A stretch of DNA of 5,145 bases, from positions 1 through 5,145 of the forward strand of contig DUUE01000374.1 of assembly GCA_012841735.1 (NCBI GenBank), in the 5' to 3' direction. Of the stretch, positions 1 through 5,145 are shown piece by piece. A program made the translations under genes and the position numbers. Each line of letters begins with the position of its first letter. Position 1 is the stretch's first letter. The stretch is from Bacillota bacterium. GTDB lineage: Bacteria > Bacillota > Dethiobacteria > Dethiobacterales > Dethiobacteraceae. The notes below the pieces were generated by a model. The model was given only the letters and a program-made list of their open reading frames with translations, was not told the DNA's origin and ran no database searches.

Positions 1-356
1 AGGTCCATAATACGGTCAAAAACGGCATTCCGGTCAACGGGCAGCATGCGCACCTGGCCTGAATTGGTGACAACAAGAAAAGCCACCGGCTGGACCGAGA
101 CGCCGCCGCCGCTGCCGCCGCCAAAGGGCATAAATGCCTGCTCCGCATTATCTTTTTTCGCCTTTTTCTCATCTTCCTGGCTGCTTTCAAATTCACTGCC
201 ACCGGCGGCAAAACCGAAAGAAACACGGGAGATGGGTATAATGGTTGTGCCGTCGTGTGTTTCCACCGGGTCGCCGATAATGGTGTTCACATCCACCATT
301 TCTTTAATATTTTCCATTGCCGTTTTCATTAATCCCTGAATCGGATGTTCCTGCAT
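1..356 (-). CDS. ytfJ: YtfJ/GerW family sporulation protein (partial, C-terminus outside window)
   Basis: The first 118 residues are visible; the family is usually around 130-150 residues, so only a short C-terminal part is missing beyond the left edge. It starts MQEHPIQGLMKTAMENIKEM, a helix, followed by VDVNTIIGDPVETHDGTTII (21-40), PISRVSFGFAAGG (41-53) and a charged linker rich in Glu and Lys (55-72). A glycine-rich segment FGGGSGGGVS (78-87) then leads to a beta strand region (PVAFLVV, VRMLPVD). This layout is characteristic of the Spore_YtfJ family, known in Bacillus subtilis as a forespore-expressed protein linked to germination. The ATG overlaps the DUF2953 stop as TAATG, with AGAGGGGG upstream. 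It marks the organism as likely able to form endospores. The biochemical role is not established. Confidence 0.92.
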   Translation of the reverse strand, partial: MQEHPIQGLMKTAMENIKEMVDVNTIIGDPVETHDGTTIIPISRVSFGFAAGGSEFESSQEDEKKAKKDNAEQAFMPFGGGSGGGVSVQPVAFLVVTNSGQVRMLPVDRNAVFDRIMD

Positions 357-1000
357 TACTTTGTGCCCCCTCTGATTTTCATAAATAAAAACATGAGCCC
401 GCCCATTGTAAAATGGCCGATCCGGAATGACACCACCGTATCCAGGTGCAGGTCAACACCCGTCCTGCTATAGAGCGGTTGCACCGTAAACTGTGGCCGG
501 GCCGCAAAGCGCAGCCAGTGCTGCAGCAGGGCCAGCATGCTCCCGGCACAGGCCCAGCAGCTGCCCACTGCCAGCCCTGTCAGGGCGGCGTCGCCTGTGC
601 CGCAGGAAAGCCTGCACACAAACTTTTCCACCGTCACGGCCCTGAGGTAAAAGCGCGTCACACCGGCCAGAATTTTCCTGTTGCGGGAGAGCCAGCGCAG
701 GTGCGCACGCACTTTCCGCCAGTCGATGTCAAAAAGAGAAAAACTTTTTTTCCGCTCCCGCACCAGTTTGTCCTCACCGGCTTTCAGCTCCGCTTCCATG
801 GTGAGGGAATACGGGGTTTCCTGCCGCACCAGCGGCACCTCCACAGTAAAGCGCAGCAGGGAAAAAAAGGTGTTTACCCGCAGGGCAAGAAAATCATCTT
901 TATTTTCCCTAACAAAAAAAAGATTTATGCGTACCGGCACCAGCTGAATGAGCAGCATGATGCAGGTATAAAAGGGGAAAAGCATGAAGAGCAGTTTCAT
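356..1000 (-). CDS. DUF2953 family membrane protein (YtfI-like)
   Basis: This is a 214-residue protein of unknown function in the DUF2953 family, the neighbour of ytfJ in many spore formers. It opens with a membrane segment (residues 1-23, LLFMLFPFYTCIMLLIQLVP). A basic, beta-rich and helical middle follows. The family's most recognisable part is GTGDAALTGLAVGSCWA (134-150), then a hydrophobic stretch and P-x-F-x-V-x-P (about 169-175), ending with FRIGHFTMGGLMFLFMKIRG. The chosen ATG at 1000 directly precedes the hydrophobic segment and has TGGTGG (1005-1010) four bases upstream. An in-frame TTG at 1039 and ATG at 1033 lack a ribosome site and sit close to the terminator. Its TAA shares one base with the ytfJ start. 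It probably acts with YtfJ in spore formation, inferred from context only. Confidence 0.85.
   Translation of the reverse strand: MKLLFMLFPFYTCIMLLIQLVPVRINLFFVRENKDDFLALRVNTFFSLLRFTVEVPLVRQETPYSLTMEAELKAGEDKLVRERKKSFSLFDIDWRKVRAHLRWLSRNRKILAGVTRFYLRAVTVEKFVCRLSCGTGDAALTGLAVGSCWACAGSMLALLQHWLRFAARPQFTVQPLYSRTGVDLHLDTVVSFRIGHFTMGGLMFLFMKIRGGTK
366..373 (-). promoter_or_regulatory. Ribosome binding site for the ytfJ-like gene
   Basis: On the minus strand AGAGGGGG lies nine bases before the ATG at 356. It falls inside the last codons of the DUF2953 gene and supports the TAATG overlapping start, hence coupled translation of the two genes. Confidence 0.7.
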
Positions 1001-1047
1001 GATTCCACCACGGCAAAAGTTTATTTTTACCATATCCAAAGCAAGGG

Positions 1048-1091
1048 AAAAAATGCATAAAACCCGGCGGGCTTTTGTTCCGCCGGGTTTT
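1048..1091 (-). terminator. Rho-independent terminator after the foldase gene
   Basis: Bases 1080-1091 and 1059-1070 form a perfect 12-base-pair inverted repeat (AAAACCCGGCGG and its complement) with a nine-base loop. Eight pairs are G-C. Read on the minus strand, the stem ends in TTTT, and after ATGCA a further T6 run follows at 1053-1048. It lies about 30 bases past the foldase stop. Because of the flanking A and T runs it might also work on the plus strand, but no plus-strand gene reaches it. Confidence 0.93.
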
Positions 1092-1122
1092 GCTTACAAG
1101 TGATCATGCTAATGCCACTGGC

Positions 1123-1992
1123 TTATAATTTTGTCACCACATCGGCCGCATTGCGCAGTTCGGCAAATTCTGCTTCCAGTTGTGCTGCAATCTTTTCGTT
1201 TTCCAGGTCCTCGCGCACTTTGTCTTCCACTTCGGCAAATGTTACTTCACGGGCTTCCTGAATTTCCAGCACTTCAATGATATGGTAGCCGTGCGATGTT
1301 TCGACCGCCCTGTCAATAAGACCTACGGGAGCACTGAAGACGGCTTCCTCAAATTCCTTCACCATGACTCCTGTGCCGAACATTCCCAGGTCGCCGCCTT
1401 TTTCCTTGGATCCCGGGTCGGAGGAGTGTTCCTTGGCCAGTGCGGCAAAATCTGCTCCAGCTTTCAGCTGTTGCAGGATTTCAGTCGCTTTTTCCTCTTC
1501 TTTCACCAGGATATGACGGGCATGTACTTCATGCGGAATATTAAACTTGTCCTGATTGTCGGCGAAATGCTTTTGCACTTCTTCTTCCGTTACAGTAGTT
1601 TTGGCGCGGACCATTTCTGTCAGCAGCATGTCGATGCGAATACTTTGTTTCAGGGTCTGTTCAGTCAGGCCGTACTGGGAAAGGGCCAGTTCAAAGTATT
1701 CGCGGGAGCCGCCGTAATGTTCTTCAATCATTCTTTCCAGTTCCGCCGACACCTCCTCGTCACTGACGGAGATGCCTTCCTTCTTTGCTGCCTGTGTAAT
1801 CACGCGCGCGCTGATGAGCTGTTCCAGCACATACTTCCCGTTGTGCGCCACAAGCTCCTGGTACAGTTCATCCTTGGTAATTTTTTCCCCGTTGACAGTG
1901 GCCACCACTTCTTCGCGTGCCAGGGCAAAAACAGCCACCCCGGAAACGATAACAAGCAGCACGGCCAGTATCAGGTTCAGGTGTTTTTTCAT
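1123..1992 (-). CDS. Secreted or membrane-anchored parvulin-type peptidyl-prolyl isomerase (PpiC/PrsA/SurA-like foldase)
   Basis: This 289-residue protein is an extracytoplasmic folding factor that isomerises prolyl bonds in exported proteins. Residues 1-25 form a signal sequence: KKH, a hydrophobic core (LILAVLLVIVSGVAVFALA), then charged residues. There is no lipobox cysteine, so it is not an obvious PrsA lipoprotein; cleavage after ALA or retention as an anchor are both possible. A SurA-N-like helical chaperone region spans about 28-150 (VATVNGEKITKDELYQEL at its start). The parvulin domain is about 155-244, with HARHILV (157-163), GGDLGMF (199-205), an FEEAVFS stretch and HGYHII (234-239). 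A charged helical tail (251-285) follows. The ATG has GAGGTGA nine bases upstream. It has its own promoter candidate and a strong terminator, so it is probably a separate transcription unit. Family is secure; clients are unknown. Confidence 0.94.
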   Translation of the reverse strand: MKKHLNLILAVLLVIVSGVAVFALAREEVVATVNGEKITKDELYQELVAHNGKYVLEQLISARVITQAAKKEGISVSDEEVSAELERMIEEHYGGSREYFELALSQYGLTEQTLKQSIRIDMLLTEMVRAKTTVTEEEVQKHFADNQDKFNIPHEVHARHILVKEEEKATEILQQLKAGADFAALAKEHSSDPGSKEKGGDLGMFGTGVMVKEFEEAVFSAPVGLIDRAVETSHGYHIIEVLEIQEAREVTFAEVEDKVREDLENEKIAAQLEAEFAELRNAADVVTKL

Positions 1993-2015
1993 GTGCTTTT
2001 TTCACCTCATAATCC

Positions 2016-2028
2016 GGTCACAGTGACC
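2016..2028. promoter_or_regulatory. Perfect palindrome, possible operator, in the foldase leader
   Basis: The bases GGTCAC and GTGACC form a perfect inverted repeat of six-base arms around a single central base. It sits between the promoter candidate (2071-2079) and the ribosome binding site (2002-2008) of the parvulin gene. A related half-site, TGTGACA, occurs on the plus strand near 2086-2092, just upstream of the -10 box. As RNA it would form only a five-base stem with a three-base loop, so a dimeric regulator binding DNA is the more natural reading. No specific regulator is recognised. Confidence 0.4.
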
Positions 2029-2070
2029 TAATTTTGCCCGTATCTAAATGGTCGCAGTTAAACACTGACT

Positions 2071-2079
2071 ATTGTATCA
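2071..2079 (-). promoter_or_regulatory. Extended -10 promoter candidate for the foldase gene
   Basis: On the minus strand the sequence reads TGATACAAT: a TACAAT -10 box with the TGn extension, one mismatch from TATAAT. The hexamer 17 bases upstream (ATAGCT) is a poor -35, and TTGTCA lies only 11 bases upstream, so recognition would depend on the extended -10. Transcription would start near 2064, leaving a leader of about 70 bases before the ATG at 1992. The site lies in the only sizeable gap after scpB, where a separate promoter is expected. Confidence 0.5.
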
Positions 2080-2135
2080 GGCAAATGTGACAAAGCTATG
2101 GAGAAAGTGTGCAATTCCCTCAATATCCGGCACCT

Positions 2136-2642
2136 CTACTCCGGAGGCGTCAGTTGCGGCAGCTCGGACAAGTCCTTCAACCCGAAATATTTCAGGAATT
2201 CCCTGGTGGTGCCGAAAAGAACAGGCCGTCCCGGTGCATCCTTGCGGCCCGCCACCCGGATAAAACGGCGTTTCTGCAGTGTTTCCAGGACCGAATCAAC
2301 TTTTACGCCGCGGATTGACTCGATCTCCACCCGCGTCACAGGCTGCCTGTAGGCAATAATGGCCAGTGTTTCCAGGGCGGCCTGGGACAGGGTGAAACTT
2401 TTCTCACCGGTATACAGTTTTTCCACCACGGCGGCCGCTTCCGGTTTGGTTGCCAGCTGGAAACCGCCGGCAAGTTCCACCACCTGCAGGCCGCGGTCCG
2501 CCGCCGCATACTCCTGCTGCAGCTGTTTTAAGGCCTGCCGGACGGTTTTTGTCTCCGCCCCGGTGATTTCCGCGAGTTTGGCCGGCGGCAGCGGCTCTTC
2601 CGTCACAAAAAGCAGTGCCTCCACAAGCGGCTTGATTTCCAT
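2136..2642 (-). CDS. scpB: Segregation and condensation protein B (SMC-ScpAB complex)
   Basis: ScpB forms a dimer that binds the central part of ScpA and regulates the SMC ATPase during chromosome segregation. The protein has two winged-helix domains: the first around residues 1-75 (VEALLFVTEEPLPPAKLAEI), the second around 80-160 with the family hallmark ALETLAIIAYRQPVTRVEIE (89-108) and GRKDAPGRPVLFGTT (132-146). It ends soon after FLKYFGLKDLSELP, giving 168 residues, a little shorter than the Bacillus subtilis protein because the acidic C-terminal tail is missing. The ATG is preceded by GGGGAGG (2655-2661), with a slightly long spacer of about 12 bases. No hairpin terminator is evident directly after the stop; a promoter for the next gene follows instead. 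Confidence 0.97.
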   Translation of the reverse strand: MEIKPLVEALLFVTEEPLPPAKLAEITGAETKTVRQALKQLQQEYAAADRGLQVVELAGGFQLATKPEAAAVVEKLYTGEKSFTLSQAALETLAIIAYRQPVTRVEIESIRGVKVDSVLETLQKRRFIRVAGRKDAPGRPVLFGTTREFLKYFGLKDLSELPQLTPPE

Positions 2643-2663
2643 GCGTTTCTGCTTCCTCCCCGC

Positions 2664-3398
2664 TTACGATTTCCGCATCACCAGCAGCCGGCCGAACGGG
2701 CCGGACTGCCAGACGACTATTTTGCGCAGGCGGATCAATTCCAGCAGGGCGACAAAAGTGGTGATTATTGCGGCAATGCCGGCCCGCGGGGGGAAAAGTT
2801 CCCGAAAATCCACCCCGTCTTTTTTCCCCCGCACCGCCTTCAGGACAGCCTGCATTATCTCCTGCACCGACAGGTCGTCCGGTGCTATTTCCTGCGGCTG
2901 TCTTTCCCGTTCCGCCAGCAGTCGCTGAAAAGCTTCCAGCAGCCCGGGCAGTGTCACCCCGGACAGGGCGATTTCTTTGTCCGGGTTTACCAAAAGCGCC
3001 TTCCCGCCCAGGGAACGGATATATACCCGTTTTTGTGCCGCTTCACAGCGCCGCAGCTCGGCGGCCACATCCCGGAAATGGCGGTATTCCAGCAGGCGCT
3101 GCACCAGTTCCTCCCGGGAATCAATGGCCAGCATCTCCTCTTCCCCGGTTTCATCCGCCTCCGCCACCGTCTCCGGCAGCAATTTTTTCGATTTCAGCTT
3201 CAGCAAAGTGGCGGCCATCACCAGGAATTCCGCCGCAATTTCCAGATTGAGCTCCTGCATCTCCCGCAAAGCCTGCAAATATTGCGATGTAATCTCGGCA
3301 ACGGAAATCTCGTAAATATCCACTTCGGCCTTTTCAATCAGGTGAAAAAGCAGGGCAAAAGGACCGGAAAAAACGGGCAGACTGATCTGTAATTCCAC
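2664..3398 (-). CDS. scpA: Segregation and condensation protein A (kleisin subunit of SMC complex)
   Basis: ScpA is the kleisin that bridges the heads of the SMC dimer and binds ScpB, forming the bacterial condensin that compacts and segregates chromosomes on the nucleoid. The 244 residues match the usual length of about 250. The N-terminal SMC-neck binding region is recognisable at 9-37 (FSGPFALLFHLIEKAEVDIY and onward), although the common GPLDLLL appears as GPFALL. LLKLKSKKLLP at 65-75 is the typical kleisin helix. An acidic linker follows at 79-90. The C-terminal winged helix contains IITTFVALLELIRL (211-224) and a Q-x3-FG motif (241-246 region near the end), which contacts the SMC cap. 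The start is GTG with AAGGAAG (3405-3411) six bases upstream; no better ATG exists. It lies 29 bases after trpS and 21 bases before scpB, so the genes are likely co-transcribed. Confidence 0.97.
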   Translation of the reverse strand: MELQISLPVFSGPFALLFHLIEKAEVDIYEISVAEITSQYLQALREMQELNLEIAAEFLVMAATLLKLKSKKLLPETVAEADETGEEEMLAIDSREELVQRLLEYRHFRDVAAELRRCEAAQKRVYIRSLGGKALLVNPDKEIALSGVTLPGLLEAFQRLLAERERQPQEIAPDDLSVQEIMQAVLKAVRGKKDGVDFRELFPPRAGIAAIITTFVALLELIRLRKIVVWQSGPFGRLLVMRKS

Positions 3399-3427
3399 CG
3401 GAGACTTCCTTTCCTGAAAAACTGTTG

Positions 3428-4420
3428 TTACAGCTTCAGATTCATGGCGGCCCTGACCTGCTCCATGGTTTCACCGGCCGCCGCCGAGGCCTTTTTGGCC
3501 CCGTCACGGAGAATGTCACGGAGATAATCACGCCGGCCTTCCAGTGCCAGGCGTTTTTCATAGATGGGTTCCAGGTATGCCGTCAGGCGTTCCGCCAGCT
3601 GCTTTTTGCACTGGACACAGCCGATTTCCCCCTTGCGGCAGACCTCGGCCACTGCCGCCACGTCGTCGGGGCTGAAAACATCGTGGAAGGCAAATACTGT
3701 GCAGACATCGGGATTGCCGGGGTCGGTCTTTCTGATGCGGCCCGGGTCGGTAATCATCTGGCTGACTTTTTTGCGCACAGAAGCGGGCGGCTCGGACATA
3801 TCAATGGTGTTGCCGTAAGATTTGCTCATTTTACGCCCGTCAATACCGGGCAGCAGTTTGACTTTATTCAGCAGCACTTCCGGTTCCGGAAAAACATTTG
3901 CACCGTAAAGATGATTAAAACGGCGGGCAATTTCCCTGGTTATTTCCACGTGGGGAATCTGGTCTTCGCCCACAGGCACCGCCTGGGCACGGTAAACCAG
4001 GATATCGGCGGCCATCAACAGGGGATAACCCAGGAAACCGTAAGTGGCCAGATTTTTTTCCCGGAGCTGTTCAATCTGGTCTTTATAAGTCGGGACACGC
4101 TCCAGCCAGGAAAGCGGTGTAAACATGGAAAGCAGCAGGTGCAGCTCCGCATGCTCCTTAACGTCGGACTGGCGGAAAATGATGGCTTTCTCCGGATCCA
4201 GTCCGGCGGCAAGCCAGTCAATCACCATCTGGTAAGTGTTTTCCTGCAATGCGGAAACATCGTCATAGGCTGTGGTCAGGGCATGCCAGTCTACCACGCT
4301 GAAAAAGCAGCGGTAATTATGCTGCAATTTGACCCAGTTGTCAAGCGCTCCCAGCAGGTTGCCCAGCTGGAGCCGTGCGGTAGGCCGCATTCCGCTCAAA
4401 ACAGTTTTTTGCTGTTCCAT
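3428..4420 (-). CDS. trpS: Tryptophanyl-tRNA synthetase (TrpRS, class Ic), with a four-cysteine Fe-S-like motif
   Basis: This cytoplasmic enzyme charges tRNA-Trp with tryptophan using ATP (EC 6.1.1.2). It has 330 residues, a full length for bacterial TrpRS. The Rossmann-fold start reads SGMRPTARLQLGN; the class I HIGH-type signature is at 18-21 as Q-L-G-N, where H-L-G-H or T-I-G-N is usual. DWHALTT is at 44-50, AADIL and GEDQ (138-154) belong to the tryptophan/ATP site, and KMSKS is perfect at 197-201. Cys240, Cys261, Cys268 and Cys271 form C-x20-C-x6-C-x2-C, resembling the iron-sulfur cluster motif known from Thermotoga maritima TrpRS. The ATG has an excellent AAAGGAG site (4428-4434) seven bases upstream, which overlaps the stop of the M50 gene. 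scpA follows after 29 bases. No T-box leader is visible, so any tryptophan control must act upstream of the window. Confidence 0.97.
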   Translation of the reverse strand: MEQQKTVLSGMRPTARLQLGNLLGALDNWVKLQHNYRCFFSVVDWHALTTAYDDVSALQENTYQMVIDWLAAGLDPEKAIIFRQSDVKEHAELHLLLSMFTPLSWLERVPTYKDQIEQLREKNLATYGFLGYPLLMAADILVYRAQAVPVGEDQIPHVEITREIARRFNHLYGANVFPEPEVLLNKVKLLPGIDGRKMSKSYGNTIDMSEPPASVRKKVSQMITDPGRIRKTDPGNPDVCTVFAFHDVFSPDDVAAVAEVCRKGEIGCVQCKKQLAERLTAYLEPIYEKRLALEGRRDYLRDILRDGAKKASAAAGETMEQVRAAMNLKL

Positions 4421-4433
4421 GGCAAGACTCCTT

Positions 4434-5081
4434 TCAGCTGATACCGGTTATAAGGACGACAATTGATAATATCATATTTAAGGCCAGATTCACAAGTGGC
4501 AGCAGGACCCGGTTCAACACCCGGGTTACAATCAGCAGCAGCAAAATGACCGGCCCGTACTGTTCCAGCCTGCTGAAAGCAATGGCGGCCCGGACGGGCA
4601 GAAAATACTGCAGTACCCGGGAACCGTCCAGCGGCGGCACGGGGAGAAGATTAAAGACGCCCAGCAGCACATTATAGAGCAGGATCAGCTGCATCAGGCG
4701 CAGTGCGTAGCCGCTCTGCAGGGGCGGAAGCAGTACAAGCAGCAGCGCGGCCAGAAAAGCCACCAGAAAATTGGTGACGGGTCCGGCCAGCCCTACCAGG
4801 CACAGGCCGCGGCGGCGGTTGCCGCGGAAGTAGGCGGGGTTTATTGGCACCGGCCGCGCCCAGCCGAAGCCGGCCAGCCAGAGGGCAAGCAGCCCCAGGG
4901 GGTCAATGTGTTTCAGCGGGTTTAACGTCAGCCTGCCCTGCAGTTTTGCCGTGGGATCTCCCAGCCGGTAAGCCACCAAGCCGTGGGCCAGTTCATGCAA
5001 AGTGAGCGCCAGCAAAAGCGCCGGGAGGCGAATAACCAGGTTACTGACCGCAAAGCGGTCCAGCAGACTTGTCAGGGGCAT
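4434..5081 (-). CDS. Site-2 protease family (M50) membrane zinc metalloprotease
   Basis: This is a small polytopic intramembrane metalloprotease of 215 residues. The zinc-binding HExxH motif is HELAH at residues 29-33 inside the first hydrophobic segment (LLLALTLHELAHG). The third metal ligand is expected to be Asp152 in the NLLPVPPLDG motif (144-153), the typical second signature of the family. Hydrophobic segments lie near residues 17-35, 63-74, 95-119, 127-147 and 177-213, so almost the whole protein is membrane embedded. No PDZ or CBS domain is present, which places it with the short YwhC-like group rather than RseP or SpoIVFB with a CBS tail. The substrate is unknown. The ATG is preceded by GAGAGG (5091-5096), nine bases upstream. 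It is the first complete gene of a run with trpS, scpA and scpB; trpS begins 13 bases after its stop. Family assignment is secure; the biological role is not known. Confidence 0.93.
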   Translation of the reverse strand: MPLTSLLDRFAVSNLVIRLPALLLALTLHELAHGLVAYRLGDPTAKLQGRLTLNPLKHIDPLGLLALWLAGFGWARPVPINPAYFRGNRRRGLCLVGLAGPVTNFLVAFLAALLLVLLPPLQSGYALRLMQLILLYNVLLGVFNLLPVPPLDGSRVLQYFLPVRAAIAFSRLEQYGPVILLLLIVTRVLNRVLLPLVNLALNMILSIVVLITGIS

Positions 5082-5145
5082 GTGCCGTGTCCTCTCTTTC
5101 CCTTTGCTCTGCCAGCAAACTGCGTGCCAGTTCCAGTTCTTCCTC
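5041..5145 (-). CDS. Possible C-terminal tail of an unidentified upstream gene (partial)
   Basis: One minus-strand frame is open from the right edge of the window to a TAA at 5043-5041. It encodes about 34 residues, beginning EEELELARSLLAEQ, followed by a charged stretch and a short tail. The charged, leucine-containing start looks like the final helix of a cytoplasmic protein. If real, it overlaps the start of the M50 protease gene by about 41 bases, and the two would be translationally coupled. The other two frames are also open over the short stretch before the protease start, so the reading frame rests only on amino-acid composition. The product cannot be identified from this fragment. 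Confidence 0.35.
   Translation of the reverse strand, partial: EEELELARSLLAEQREREDTAHAPDKSAGPLCGQ

Noticed and set aside
96..125. A GCC/GGC-rich run that could be read as a short tandem repeat.
   Set aside because: It encodes the glycine-rich GGGSGGG segment expected in YtfJ family proteins, so coding explains it.
1001..1039. TTG start at 1039 (or ATG at 1033) for the DUF2953 protein, adding 11-13 residues.
   Set aside because: Neither has a ribosome binding site, and the extension places polar residues before the membrane segment. The ATG at 1000 has TGGTGG upstream and begins directly at the hydrophobic segment.
446..1060. A 204-residue plus-strand open frame opposite the DUF2953 gene.
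   Set aside because: The product is rich in His, Gln, Lys and Pro with no domain or ribosome site, and it runs through into the terminator. DUF2953 on the minus strand explains the region.
1180..2031. A 283-residue plus-strand open frame opposite the foldase gene.
   Set aside because: It is rich in Phe, His and Cys, typical of antisense reading of a Glu/Lys-rich gene, and crosses the foldase promoter region.
4421..4433. A T-box or trp-responsive leader before trpS.
   Set aside because: Only 13 bases separate the M50 stop from the trpS start, which leaves no room for a T-box in this gap.
3425..4441. A 338-residue open frame on the plus strand, antisense to trpS.
   Set aside because: It mirrors trpS almost exactly, has no recognisable domain, and trpS has perfect motifs and a strong ribosome site. 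It is a composition-driven shadow frame.

Overview
The window looks like a chromosomal housekeeping and sporulation segment from an endospore-forming, low-to-moderate GC Firmicute, probably a member of the Clostridia. The evidence is a YtfJ/GerW-type spore protein next to a DUF2953 protein, Firmicute-type ScpA and ScpB, strong AGGAGG-like ribosome binding sites and a GTG start. A TrpRS with a four-cysteine, Fe-S-cluster-like motif would fit an anaerobe, but the species cannot be named from this sequence. All credible genes lie on the minus strand, so transcription runs from position 5145 towards position 1.

In transcription order, the first block (about 5145 to 2136) is a compact run that reads as one operon: the possible tail of an unseen upstream gene, a small M50 site-2-type membrane metalloprotease, trpS (tryptophanyl-tRNA synthetase), scpA and scpB (the kleisin and winged-helix subunits that work with SMC in chromosome segregation). 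Gaps are only 13, 29 and 21 bases, and each gene has its own ribosome binding site. No promoter or T-box leader for trpS is visible here; any such signal lies upstream of the window.

The second block (about 2135 to 1048) is a self-contained unit: an intergenic region with an extended -10 promoter candidate and a perfect GGTCAC-T-GTGACC palindrome, a secreted or membrane-anchored parvulin-type peptidyl-prolyl isomerase (PpiC/PrsA/SurA-like), and a strong Rho-independent terminator.

The third block (1000 to 1) is a translationally coupled pair: a DUF2953 membrane protein (YtfI-like) whose stop codon overlaps the start of a YtfJ/GerW family sporulation protein. The latter runs off the left edge of the window.

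Most of this is ordinary core genome, and I do not see an undescribed multi-gene system. The points most worth a second look are in TrpRS: a C-x20-C-x6-C-x2-C motif, and a class I signature reading Q-L-G-N. Next are the palindrome before the foldase gene, and the placement of that foldase as an isolated unit between scpB and the sporulation pair. There is no gene-free stretch longer than 300 bases.
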